A stretch of DNA of 64,000 nucleotides, from assembly GCA_947176965.1 (NCBI GenBank), contig CAMWSU010000003.1:1-64000 (forward strand), written 5' to 3'. Shown in pieces: positions 51,459 through 59,605 of this stretch. The DNA comes from an uncultured Lachnospiraceae bacterium (GTDB lineage: Bacteria > Bacillota > Clostridia > Lachnospirales > Lachnospiraceae). The translations under genes were made by a program, and so were the position numbers. Each line of letters begins with the position of its first letter. The stretch's first letter is position 1. The notes beneath the pieces were generated by a model. The model searched no databases. It saw only the letters and a list, made by a program, of their open reading frames with translations, and was not told where the DNA came from.

Positions 51459-53546
51459 ATGGGAAAAGTACTTGTGATAGCAGAGAAACCATCCGTTGGG
51501 TGGGATATAGCAAAAGCGCTCCGGGTAACAGGACAAGGACAAAAAGGTGGTTATATTGAAAATGATCAGTATATCATCACATGGGCAATAGGGCATCTGA
51601 TCGGGTTAAAATATCCGGAAGAACATAATCCAGCGTACAAAGTGTGGAAACGTGAAGATCTTCCGTTTGCATTTCCGCTTTCAGAATCGCTCAAGGTTCT
51701 GCCGGATACAGCTGCACAGTTCAAAGTTATCAAAACTTTGATTAACCGTGCGGATGTGGATTATCTTGTGAACGCCGGTGATGCCGGGCGTGAAGGGCTG
51801 CTTATTCAGGAATGGATCTATCGTATGGCAGGAAACAAAAAACCGATTAAAATGTTGTGGATCAGTTCGTTTACGGAGGAGGCGGTGAGGCAGGCTTTCT
51901 CATCCGGCTTAAAAGAACGGAAGGATTTTATGGGATTGCTGAATGAAGCAGAAGCAAGAGCGCAAGGAGATCATCTGTTAGGAATCAATTATTCAAGATT
52001 GTTGACACTTACCAGGGCGGAACAAGGTACGTCACTCAGCTATGGACGTTGTCAGACGCCGCTGCTCCATATCATTGTAAAGCGGGATGAGGAGATTGCA
52101 CGTTTTAAGCCGATGCCATATTTTAACATCAGCATTACCTATAAAAAGGGATTCAAAGGGCTGCTGGTGGATGAAAACGGGAATCGAATCGATTTTACCG
52201 ACCGGACGGAAGCAGAGAGCGTTTTGAACAGGTTATCTGCATCTGCAACAGTTCTTTCTTATACTGAAGAAGAAAAAGCGAAAAAAGCGCCGTTGTTATA
52301 TAACCTTGCCGCCCTGCAGAAAGTGATGGGCAGTAAATACGGATATACGCCGGATCAGACGCTTGCAATCGCCCAGGCATTGTATGAAAAGCATAAGATA
52401 TTGTCTTATCCGAGGACCGACAGCCAGTGTCTCAGCACTGATCTTTATCAGGAGATCAATCAGCACCTACAATGCTGCAAATTCGGCAGATTTGGCGCTT
52501 TTGTCGAACGCATCAATACCGATGCCATGCAGCTGCAGAAACGTTATTTTAATGACCTGAAGGTGTCGGATCATCATGCGCTGATACCGACGATCCAGCC
52601 GGACATGGCGGAACGGTACGCGAATCTGACGGATGAAGAAAAGAATGTTTTTGATGCCGTTGTATCGAGCTTTATTGCCATCTTTCTACCGGAATATAAG
52701 TATAGCATGACAGAGATCGTGACGGAGATTAGCGGATACCGCTTTATCAGCAAAGGGATCACGATCCTTTCATTAGGTTATAAGGAAGTCCTAAAGATCG
52801 ATCCGGAATCAGGCGAGGGCGAGGAGAAAGATGAAAAGCAGATACTTCCCAAACTTGAGGAAGGAGCAGCGATCGCGGTGGATAGCAGGGAGATTCAGGA
52901 TAAGATGACAAAAGCTCCGGGAAGATATACGATCGCCGGTCTGATCGCTGTCATGGAGAAGCATAATATCGGAACAAGTGCGACTAGGGCGGAAATCGTC
53001 AAGAAGCTCCTGAATCCGAAACGGGCATTCATTGTATTGGAAAAGGGAAAATACGCCTCTACGGAGCTTGGCAGACGCCTTGTTGCCATCGTTCCGGATA
53101 ATCTGAAGGATGTTGCATTGACGGAACATTTTGAGGAAGATCTGAAGAAGGTCAATATGGGAAGTATTACCCAGGAAGAATTTCTAGGCGCGCTCCTGAC
53201 CGACTTAAAAGCGAATATCGAGCGCTTCAGCGCATCGGACGGAGAGCGGATAGGGAACGTGAGGGAAAGTGTTGGCGTATGCCCGCTGTGCCATAAAGCA
53301 GTTATGGAGACGGCAAAAGCATACGGGTGTTCCGGATATAAGGAAGGGTGTAAGTTTGTGATCTGGAAGACGATCGCCGGAAAGACGATTTCCAAACAGC
53401 AGGCACAGCAGCTTTTAACAAAAGGCTGTACTGCCAAGTTGAAGGGATTTACCGGGAAAAAGGGTAAGTTTGATGCTGCACTGCTCCTGAAGCCGGACGG
53501 AACAATTGGATTTCAGTTTGATAACAAAGGATCTAAAAAATCATAG
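51459..53546 (+). CDS. topB: DNA topoisomerase III (type IA)
   Basis: The 695-residue protein starts with the Toprim pieces VLVIAEKPSVG and VNAGDAGREGLL. The active-site tyrosine is Tyr317 in ILSYPRTDSQCLS. A C-terminal zinc-ribbon-like part follows (CPLCHKAVMETAKAYGCSGY...C). Type IA topoisomerases pass single strands and are carried by many large Gram-positive ICEs and plasmids, where they help resolve strands made during transfer or replication. It is preceded by a terminator and the palindrome, so it starts a new unit. Confidence 0.94.
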   Translation: MGKVLVIAEKPSVGWDIAKALRVTGQGQKGGYIENDQYIITWAIGHLIGLKYPEEHNPAYKVWKREDLPFAFPLSESLKVLPDTAAQFKVIKTLINRADVDYLVNAGDAGREGLLIQEWIYRMAGNKKPIKMLWISSFTEEAVRQAFSSGLKERKDFMGLLNEAEARAQGDHLLGINYSRLLTLTRAEQGTSLSYGRCQTPLLHIIVKRDEEIARFKPMPYFNISITYKKGFKGLLVDENGNRIDFTDRTEAESVLNRLSASATVLSYTEEEKAKKAPLLYNLAALQKVMGSKYGYTPDQTLAIAQALYEKHKILSYPRTDSQCLSTDLYQEINQHLQCCKFGRFGAFVERINTDAMQLQKRYFNDLKVSDHHALIPTIQPDMAERYANLTDEEKNVFDAVVSSFIAIFLPEYKYSMTEIVTEISGYRFISKGITILSLGYKEVLKIDPESGEGEEKDEKQILPKLEEGAAIAVDSREIQDKMTKAPGRYTIAGLIAVMEKHNIGTSATRAEIVKKLLNPKRAFIVLEKGKYASTELGRRLVAIVPDNLKDVALTEHFEEDLKKVNMGSITQEEFLGALLTDLKANIERFSASDGERIGNVRESVGVCPLCHKAVMETAKAYGCSGYKEGCKFVIWKTIAGKTISKQQAQQLLTKGCTAKLKGFTGKKGKFDAALLLKPDGTIGFQFDNKGSKKS

Positions 53547-53582
53547 AAGGAAAAAACACCGGAAGCGTGTTTGCAAGGGCGG

Positions 53583-53623
53583 AATCAGGTTGTGGGAGTA
53601 AAATCTTACAACCTGATTTTTTT
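53583..53623 (+). terminator. Terminator between topB and the MuF_C-like gene
   Basis: AATCAGGTTGT pairs with ACAACCTGATT and is followed by TTTTT. GGAGG of the next gene comes directly after, so it may work as an attenuator. Confidence 0.85.
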
Positions 53624-53637
53624 GGAGGAAACATAGC

Positions 53638-54429
53638 ATGGAAGAGAAACAAGAACATATTTCAAGTATTGATGGTCCGGAAAACAAAAAAAGTTTTTCA
53701 TGGCAGGTAGACGAGAGTCTAAAAGGTACACTAAGTCCATATACAGCAATTAAGATCTGCGATACACCCAAGCTTTTATTAGATGTTGGATGTAGCCAGT
53801 TCCCAATGCTATATACTCAGAGGCATCTTAGAAATGCTGTTAAGCCGATGGATAGAAAGGAACATCAGCATGGATTGACTGTAGAACAAATAAAGAAGCT
53901 TCCCCAATTATTAGAGATGCCAGTCATGATCTTTGACTCTATTTCAAAAAGCGATAGCCTGATAGTTGTTACATCAGAATTTGATTCCAAGGATAATCCG
54001 ATTTTGGTAAGTGTAAAGCCAAATGGAAAAGGGAGATATGAAGTAGAAGAGATCAATTCAAATTTCGTAACCAGCGTTTATGGAAGGAATAACTTTGCGG
54101 ATTTCTTCAAAAGAACGGTTGACAAGGACTGTGTACTGTATGCGAACAAAGAGAAAAGCCAAGGAATGTTTGAAAGATGGGGAGAACAATACTCCGAATT
54201 AGCAAACACCCTTGACTTTGATATTATTATACACCAAAGCCGAAATATTGTAAATGGAAATTTCACGAAAACATTGGGTAGGACAGCATCAAAGTCTGAT
54301 CAGAAAGAGCAAAAGCGGGTCTCGGTGCTGGACAAGTTAAATACGGCCAAAAGAGTAATAGAGCAATCTGCTAATGAATCAGAAAGAAAAGAACGATCTC
54401 ATAGCGGTCGTGATGAACGAAACCGATAA
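53638..54429 (+). CDS. MuF_C-like polyvalent-protein domain protein (A)
   Basis: The 263-residue protein contains the core KLLLDVGCSQFPMLYTQRHL, HGLTVEQIKKLPQLLEMPVM and NPILVSVKPNGKG. VTSVYGRNNF and DFDIIIHQSRN follow. This matches the domain, often called MuF_C, found at the end of phage MuF and polyvalent proteins. Those are thought to be effectors or enzymes delivered with DNA. The C-terminus VSVLDKLNTAKRVI plus a charged tail is shared with another MuF_C-like protein at 62211-62882. No nuclease motif is clear. Confidence 0.7.
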   Translation: MEEKQEHISSIDGPENKKSFSWQVDESLKGTLSPYTAIKICDTPKLLLDVGCSQFPMLYTQRHLRNAVKPMDRKEHQHGLTVEQIKKLPQLLEMPVMIFDSISKSDSLIVVTSEFDSKDNPILVSVKPNGKGRYEVEEINSNFVTSVYGRNNFADFFKRTVDKDCVLYANKEKSQGMFERWGEQYSELANTLDFDIIIHQSRNIVNGNFTKTLGRTASKSDQKEQKRVSVLDKLNTAKRVIEQSANESERKERSHSGRDERNR

Positions 54430-54442
54430 TCATAATTTAAGA

Positions 54443-54475
54443 GGTAAGCTGCATGCAACATGTAGCTTACCTTTT
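54443..54475 (+). terminator. Terminator hairpin just upstream of mobC
   Basis: GGTAAGCT-CATG pairs with CATG-AGCTTACC and is followed by TTTT. The mobC Shine-Dalgarno is 8 bases downstream. Confidence 0.85.
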
Positions 54476-54488
54476 CAGAGGAGAAAAT

Positions 54489-54818
54489 ATGAGTGGAAGA
54501 CTTAGAACACGAAACATACATTTCATGGTGAATGAATACGAACATGATCTTATTATGCAGCATGTCAAGGAGAGCGGTTCAGGCACAATCAGGGAGTATA
54601 TGCTGGATATGGCATCAAAAGGTTGCGTTGTCAATGTGAACTTCGATGAGCTGCGTGACGTCAATTATGAACTGAAAAAGATAGGAACTAACATCAATCA
54701 GATTGCACATAAGGTTAATGCGGCGGATGCGGCTACTGTGAGTGACGTAAGAAAATTACAGGAAGATTGGAAATCCGTGATGAGAATCATCAGTATGAAG
54801 TTTTTGAGATTCACATAG
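54489..54818 (+). CDS. mobC: MobC-like relaxosome protein of the ICE
   Basis: The 109-residue protein starts after GAGGAGAAA. The N-terminal RHH-like region (RNIHFMVNEYEHDLIMQHVK) and the MobC-typical KKIGTNINQIAHKVNAAD place it with relaxosome accessory proteins. It precedes the relaxase, and the decayed palindrome lies between them. Confidence 0.85.
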   Translation: MSGRLRTRNIHFMVNEYEHDLIMQHVKESGSGTIREYMLDMASKGCVVNVNFDELRDVNYELKKIGTNINQIAHKVNAADAATVSDVRKLQEDWKSVMRIISMKFLRFT

Positions 54819-54843
54819 TTATGTGATGCCGGATGTCGCATAA
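54819..54843. repeat. Decayed copy of the interspersed palindrome
   Basis: TTATGTGATG...GTCGCATAA: one arm GTCGCATAA is intact, the other is altered and the spacing is widened. It sits between mobC and the relaxase gene. Confidence 0.5.
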
Positions 54844-54883
54844 ACTGATTTGGTTTGTTTAGATGTAGAAAGGTGAATGATCT

Positions 54884-56428
54884 ATGGCAGTTACAAAAAT
54901 AAAGGAAATCAGGAGTACGCTCAATAGGGCAATTGAATATATTTGCAATCCCCGTAAGACGAAAGGCGGACTCCTTATTGACTCTTTTGGCTGTGTGCCG
55001 GAAACGGCAGCGGCAGAAATGCGTATTACGGCAAATAAAGGAACCGGGATAGGAAATAGAGCAGCCTACCATCTGATCCAGTCTTTTTCTCCAGACGATC
55101 CACTCACAGCAGAGCAGGCACTTGAGATTGGAAAAAAATTTGCTTCCCAGATAACAGACGGCAGATATGAATATGTGATAGCGACGCACAATGACAGGGG
55201 GCATCTTCATAATCATATCATCTTTAACGCCGTGGATTTTGTTAATCATAGAAAATATCATCATGGTAACAAAGAGAAAAAAAGAATGCGTGATATTAGT
55301 GACAAGCTGTGTTATGAAAATAACCTTTCTGTAATCGAGGAGACTTCCGGGCGAAAAGGAAAAAACTATGAAGAATACCAGCAGAGCAAGGCCGGAACTT
55401 CGTGGAAAGAACGTTTGGCGGATCTGATCGATAAAGCTATTTCAGAATCGGTGTCATTTGACGAGTTCCTTGAAAAAATGGAATTGGAGGGTGTTGAGAT
55501 CAAAAGAGGAAAGCATATTTCGTTCCGATGCGGACTTTTAGGGCAAGAGCGTATGACACGCGGTAAGCAGATCGGAGAAGGTTATACGGAAGATGCTATC
55601 CGGGCGCGGATCGATCATGATGAAACCTATCTTTCCGAACATCATTTGAATTTGAACCTGAAGCAGAAAGCTACCGAAAGAAAAGCGGATATTCGTTCTG
55701 AAACGGATCCTGCTCAAAATGAAAAGACCAAAGCTACGGAGAATCGTCCGACTGTTCAAAAACCGATCTGGAAAAAGAACGCATTGAACAGCTCATTCAA
55801 AAATAAAAACATCAATCTACTCGTGAAAACTTCGGAGATTCAGAAAGCAAGAGATTCACGCGCATATGCAAACGCAGTTGACAGAGGGAATATCAGCAGC
55901 TTAGTGAAATCTATGAACTTTTTATCAGCGCATCATCTTCAAACGTCCGATGATCTTGTAATCTTTGAGGATGGTGTCAGAAGCGCATTGCATATAGAAG
56001 AACGAAATCTTGATAATATCAACGAAGAATTGGCGCGGCTTCATGAAAAAATCAAGTTTACACAAAATTACAAAAAGAACATATCCGTATATATTGATTA
56101 CCGGAGAGGCGGCAGCGATCCTGCATTTTATAACAACCGCCGTGATGAAATAGATTCCTATCAGCTTGCGAAGTTGTATTTTGATAAAAAAGGAATCGTA
56201 CCAAAGGAGTTAAAACTGAATGAACTGTTTGATCAATACCGCGCGCTAAAGAGCGAAAAGGAAGCATGTCAGAAAAGCGTTACTGCACAGAAGTCGTTGC
56301 TCCGTGATACTGTCACGGTACGAAAAAATTATGAAACTGTTTTGAATGTGAAACTGAGTGAATCTGCCGATAATGTAGAAAATGATTCCGGGCAGAAAAA
56401 CAAAAAGCGCGATGAACGGGAAATATAA
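54884..56428 (+). CDS. MOBP-type relaxase of the ICE
   Basis: The 514-residue protein begins AVTKIKEIRSTLNRAIEYI. The HUH centre is HNDRGHLHNHIIFN with His102, His107, His109 and His111. The catalytic tyrosine is probably in the N-terminal region (Tyr19 in RAIEYICN, or a nearby Tyr). The rest is helical, with LIDKAISESVSFDEFLEKME, the relaxase-associated helical part. It nicks oriT and leads DNA through the VirD4/VirB4 channel. A very strong terminator follows. Confidence 0.92.
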   Translation: MAVTKIKEIRSTLNRAIEYICNPRKTKGGLLIDSFGCVPETAAAEMRITANKGTGIGNRAAYHLIQSFSPDDPLTAEQALEIGKKFASQITDGRYEYVIATHNDRGHLHNHIIFNAVDFVNHRKYHHGNKEKKRMRDISDKLCYENNLSVIEETSGRKGKNYEEYQQSKAGTSWKERLADLIDKAISESVSFDEFLEKMELEGVEIKRGKHISFRCGLLGQERMTRGKQIGEGYTEDAIRARIDHDETYLSEHHLNLNLKQKATERKADIRSETDPAQNEKTKATENRPTVQKPIWKKNALNSSFKNKNINLLVKTSEIQKARDSRAYANAVDRGNISSLVKSMNFLSAHHLQTSDDLVIFEDGVRSALHIEERNLDNINEELARLHEKIKFTQNYKKNISVYIDYRRGGSDPAFYNNRRDEIDSYQLAKLYFDKKGIVPKELKLNELFDQYRALKSEKEACQKSVTAQKSLLRDTVTVRKNYETVLNVKLSESADNVENDSGQKNKKRDEREI

Positions 56429-56466
56429 ACAAAGACCAAATTTGAAGAAGATTGCAAATCTAAGAT

Positions 56467-56521
56467 CGTATCGGTTTTTCAAAATCCATGATTTTGAATG
56501 CCGATACGGTTTTATTTTTTT
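56467..56521 (+). terminator. Very strong terminator after the relaxase gene
   Basis: CGTATCGG/CCGATACG with an inner CAAAATC/GATTTTG stem, then T4-A-T7. Confidence 0.92.
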
Positions 56522-56617
56522 GCCTTTTCGCAAAGTTCAGCTTGTCTGAAAATTTGTGAAACTCATTTTTTAGGATTCGAAATTTGCGTGCAAAATTCTC
56601 GAAACCTAAAAAATGGA

Positions 56618-56815
56618 CTCTTTGGCGCAATGCGCAAAAGAGAAAAATAAGGGGTTTGGGGATATGCCCCAACAAGCAGATTTTTTCAAAAACGCCCGAT
56701 AGGGGAATTTTTGAAAAAATGGCAAGTGTGTACACACTTGCGATGCTTGCTATTCTCAGAATAGTCAGGAGCGAAGCAGGACAGACAGCCCTGTCCGTTG
56801 CTGATGGCAACGGAC
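56618..56815. other. Hairpin-rich noncoding region, candidate oriT of the ICE
   Basis: Six inverted repeats lie within 200 bases: CTCTTT-GCGC/GCGC-AAAGAG (56618-56642), TTGGGG/CCCCAA (56656-56672), ATTTTTTCAAAAA/TTTTTGAAAAAAT (56680-56720). Then a 20-bp perfect palindrome GCAAGTGTGTACACACTTGC (56722-56741), CTATTCT/AGAATAG (56750-56764) and TCCGTTGC/GCAACGGA (56794-56814). It lies just beyond the relaxase gene, as oriT regions often do. The nick site is unknown. Confidence 0.55.
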
Positions 56816-56846
56816 GAAAAAAGAGAGTGAACAGATTGATAAACAA

Positions 56847-56875
56847 TGGAAAAGAAGTATCGGACATGCTATACT
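56847..56875 (+). promoter_or_regulatory. Putative promoter of the toxin mRNA
   Basis: TGGAAA (56847-56852), 17-bp spacer, TATACT (56870-56875). The -35 matches 4/6. Transcription would begin near 56882. Confidence 0.5.
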
Positions 56876-56886
56876 GTTTTTGCTAC

Positions 56887-56915
56887 CACCCCTAGACAGG
56901 TAGAGGAAGGGGGTG
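56887..56915 (+). promoter_or_regulatory. Toxin mRNA leader stem sequestering the Shine-Dalgarno
   Basis: CACCCC (56887-56892) is complementary to GGGGTG (56910-56915), which overlaps the ribosome site GGAAGGGGGTGA of the toxin. This would repress translation, as in Fst mRNA. Confidence 0.55.
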
Positions 56916-56916
56916 A

Positions 56917-56943
56917 GCCAACATGGACTTAATCGCATCATTT
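56917..56943 (+). repeat. Direct repeat a (over toxin start)
   Basis: GCCAACATGGAC and TCGCATCATTT separated by 4 bases. The same two words recur at 57095-57119. Confidence 0.8.
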
Positions 56944-57009
56944 CTTCTCTCCGTTGTGGCAAGCATAGTTGCCTACTATGTTTGCAAATGGCTGGACAGA
57001 GAGGAGTAA
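56923..57009 (+). CDS. Putative Fst/par-type membrane toxin peptide (28 residues)
   Basis: The peptide is MDLIASFLLSVVASI...YVCKWLDREE: one hydrophobic helix of about 20 residues and a short charged end. This is the size and build of Fst-family type I toxins, which insert in the membrane and kill or arrest cells if unregulated. GGAAGGGGGTGA precedes the ATG. The surrounding leader stem, bidirectional terminator and antisense promoter make a par-like locus. The toxin activity is inferred from architecture, not shown. Confidence 0.7.
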   Translation: MDLIASFLLSVVASIVAYYVCKWLDREE

Positions 57010-57055
57010 CTGGTAGCCAGCCTAAGGTATAAGCCACCTTCCCAAAACGGAATAG

Positions 57056-57088
57056 AAAAACCCCAGAGGTCGCAACTCCGGGGTTTTT
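57056..57088. terminator. Bidirectional terminator shared by toxin and antitoxin RNAs
   Basis: AAAAACCCC-GAG pairs with CTC-GGGGTTTTT around GTCGCAA. Both strands end in T5. Confidence 0.88.
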
Positions 57089-57094
57089 CGCTGT

Positions 57095-57119
57095 GCCAAC
57101 ATGGACACTCGCATCATTT
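57095..57119 (+). repeat. Direct repeat b (in antisense RNA)
   Basis: GCCAACATGGAC, two bases, then TCGCATCATTT: identical words to repeat a with a shorter spacer. Confidence 0.8.
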
Positions 57120-57130
57120 TGCCTACTGGC

Positions 57131-57159
57131 ATTATAGCATATGCCGTTTGGCATTACAA
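57131..57159 (-). promoter_or_regulatory. Promoter of the antitoxin RNA
   Basis: Minus strand: TTGTAA (57154-57159), 17-bp spacer, TATAAT (57131-57136). The -10 is perfect. Confidence 0.75.
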
Positions 57160-57404
57160 GTATTCCCTGAATTTCTCTCAATATGAGTTTTTGTGCTTAA
57201 TCATAGTTGTCAAGTTACGATATATTTCTGAAATGAGATTAAAAATACAGGCTGGTTACAATTGACGGTTTACATTTCCAGTATTTGGTTATAAAATAAA
57301 AAAGGATGAATTGATGGAGTGTACCTAAAAAGAGATGCAATAACATAATATACGACGAGGAGGACGCTAAGAATATTTTCAAAGCTAATGTTGATCCCAA
57401 TGAA

Positions 57405-58637
57405 GTGTTTAATCCTAGAGGTGAATATAATCCAGAGATGTATATACAAAGACCGGAATATGAACAGGATTTTAGCATTGCCCTGAGAAGCAATTTATGT
57501 GTATTGGTCCATGGTCAGAGCGGAACGGGAAAAACGTGGCTAACAAGAAGAATGTTAGAGAAAGAAAAAATATTTTATAAAGTAGTGAATCTTGCGAATG
57601 CTGCTAATTGCAAAAGCATATATACTTGTTTTCTACATATTATGCTTGATGATAATTGGATTATTAAAAATGGAAAAACAGAAACTAAAGCAGCTGGAAT
57701 TAATGTAGCAGTAGCAAGTGGAACGCTTGAAGCAACTACTTCATATGAGAAAAAAGTGGACTATTTTATGGAATTTTTAAGGTATATGGAGCACAGAGCT
57801 TCTGACAAACAGAAAAAAAGATATATTGTATTCGAAAATATGGAAGCCATACTGGATAATGATGAATTAATAAGCCAGTTGGCAAATTTAATAACCTTAA
57901 TTGATGACGAGAAGGTGGCATTGTATAAGACTCAATATATTATCATTGGGGCAACGAAAGATATACATCAATATTTTCGTAGAGTTCGTAACGTTAATAC
58001 TATTGAAAATCGCATATTTGAGTTAAATGATGTAAGAACCCTAAACACACTTCAGGCCAAGACCTTAATTATAAGGGGGTTTGAAAAACTTCAAATTCCA
58101 TTTGCTTCTCCAAACGTAAGAAATTTTTGTATTACTGAATATATCAGAATTACCGGAGGAATTCCGCAAAGAATACACGAATTATGCTTGATTTTTGCGC
58201 AAATAGTTAGAAGTAGAGACCAAAGTGTTGGCGTAGAATTAGAACAAGTCAACGATGGGGTAAGAAGGTGGATTGCGACATCATTAAATAAGAATTATGC
58301 ATATATTTCAAGATTACTTGAAAGAGAAGATGATGCAGGCGCCCTTAAAAACAAGATACTATATTGCGTAGCACAAATAGACAACCTATATTTTACCGAT
58401 GATGATATTGACAAAGAATTAAAACTGGAGTTTCCTAAGTTCATGGAGGGAAAGAGTGTTAGATCAACGAAAACGCTAGATGAGTTGTGCAAATGTAACC
58501 CGCCGCTATTAAGTAAGACAGAGGATGTTTTTGGAGAGTATTCCTTTATTGACTTTAAGTGTGCGTTATGTCTTAGAGCTATTCTTAAAAAAGAGGGAGA
58601 GGTTGTTTATAAGAACGACACCTATGATATAGGATAG
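57405..58637 (+). CDS. AAA-type ATPase, AT-rich cargo (N-terminus uncertain)
   Basis: From the GTG at 57405 the protein has 410 residues with Walker A GQSGTGKT (37-44) and Walker B RYIVFENMEAI near 139-149. An FELNDVRTL stretch and a C-terminal winged-helix-like part with several Cys follow. Protein-like sequence (DEEDAKNIFKANVDPNEVF) continues in frame upstream to about 57,321 with no ATG, GTG or TTG. A GAGGAGG near 57356 precedes an ATT codon, so the real start may be non-standard or lost. Such stand-alone ATPases next to unknown genes in ICE cargo are often defence or regulatory systems; that is speculative. Confidence 0.72.
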   Translation: MFNPRGEYNPEMYIQRPEYEQDFSIALRSNLCVLVHGQSGTGKTWLTRRMLEKEKIFYKVVNLANAANCKSIYTCFLHIMLDDNWIIKNGKTETKAAGINVAVASGTLEATTSYEKKVDYFMEFLRYMEHRASDKQKKRYIVFENMEAILDNDELISQLANLITLIDDEKVALYKTQYIIIGATKDIHQYFRRVRNVNTIENRIFELNDVRTLNTLQAKTLIIRGFEKLQIPFASPNVRNFCITEYIRITGGIPQRIHELCLIFAQIVRSRDQSVGVELEQVNDGVRRWIATSLNKNYAYISRLLEREDDAGALKNKILYCVAQIDNLYFTDDDIDKELKLEFPKFMEGKSVRSTKTLDELCKCNPPLLSKTEDVFGEYSFIDFKCALCLRAILKKEGEVVYKNDTYDIG

Positions 58638-58788
58638 CATGTTCTATACGTGAGTTTTCAAAGGCACATATAAACTAATTGTAAAACTATACACAAAGGA
58701 ATGGCCGCAGAGATATTGATTATTAAAATATTAAATTAATAATTTGGACAGGAGAATAATAGAAATTTACAAAAGGGGATAAATTGTT

Positions 58789-59481
58789 ATGTATCATGGA
58801 TGTGAAAGTGAAATAATACAAGATTTGATTGAGAGCGAATTTAGAAAAGCTTTATTTGATCGTGATACACAAGATTTTTTTAAGAGAAAAAAATTTAGAA
58901 TTTATGGAGAAGCACTTGGTAGTGTAAAGGACGTTAGTTCCATGTTAAGCGCATTAGAAAAAATTTATAAAACTTTTCTAGAGTGTGGTATGATAATTTA
59001 TGAATCAAAATTTATTAGAAAAGATAAGCTTCATAAACGTGGAACGATTCAGTTTGAGTTTGATAAACAGAAATTTAAATTTCAAGCACCATATTATTTA
59101 ACGCCTGAAGATGTCATTCTTGTAATAGATAAGGTAAACTTTAATTCGCCAGGTTCTTGGGATGTTATTGGTTCATGGAATCCTCTCAGTCAGATAAGGA
59201 AATATGTTAACGAAAGGCATGAAAGAATAAAAGATAAAAGATATGGTTGGGAATTGGATAAGAAAATGAAAGAAGCTGAGCTAGAGGAAAAAAAGTTAAG
59301 GAATGATCAGATACGATTAGAAATAACAAAAGAAATTATAGAACAGTTAAAAGAAACGGGGATGTCAAGCAGAGATCTTTCTTCTGTTGCGCAAGATTAC
59401 TATAAAAATTTAAGGTTGCTGGATACACATATAGATAGCGGAAGAATAGTTCAGATAGAAGAAGTAGATGATGAAAGTTAG
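58789..59481 (+). CDS. Unknown AT-rich cargo protein (230 residues)
   Basis: The protein starts MYHGCESEIIQDLIESEF. It has a mixed alpha/beta first part and a long helical, charged C-terminal region (KMKEAELEEKKLRNDQIRLE). No transmembrane helix and no known motif were seen. It follows the AAA ATPase by 151 bases and has a comparable AT-rich composition, so the two may function together. It is a candidate partner of a two-gene defence-like cassette. Confidence 0.65.
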   Translation: MYHGCESEIIQDLIESEFRKALFDRDTQDFFKRKKFRIYGEALGSVKDVSSMLSALEKIYKTFLECGMIIYESKFIRKDKLHKRGTIQFEFDKQKFKFQAPYYLTPEDVILVIDKVNFNSPGSWDVIGSWNPLSQIRKYVNERHERIKDKRYGWELDKKMKEAELEEKKLRNDQIRLEITKEIIEQLKETGMSSRDLSSVAQDYYKNLRLLDTHIDSGRIVQIEEVDDES

Positions 59482-59605
59482 TTTATACATAGCTTTGTTT
59501 AATATTATTAAATTGCTGGGACCATAATTTCAACTGGTAATTTACATTTAGGAGTGCTAATATTAAACTGGATACAAAACTACACACATGAGGAGGAGCA
59601 ATAGA

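Larger units (their letters stand above)
57056..57124 (-). ncRNA. Putative antisense antitoxin RNA (par RNAII-like)
   Basis: A consensus-like promoter reads leftward and the RNA would end at the shared terminator, giving roughly 69 nt. It contains the complement of direct repeat b and can therefore pair with repeat a over the toxin start codon, as well as with the common terminator stem. This matches the RNAI/RNAII logic of pAD1 par. Confidence 0.65.
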
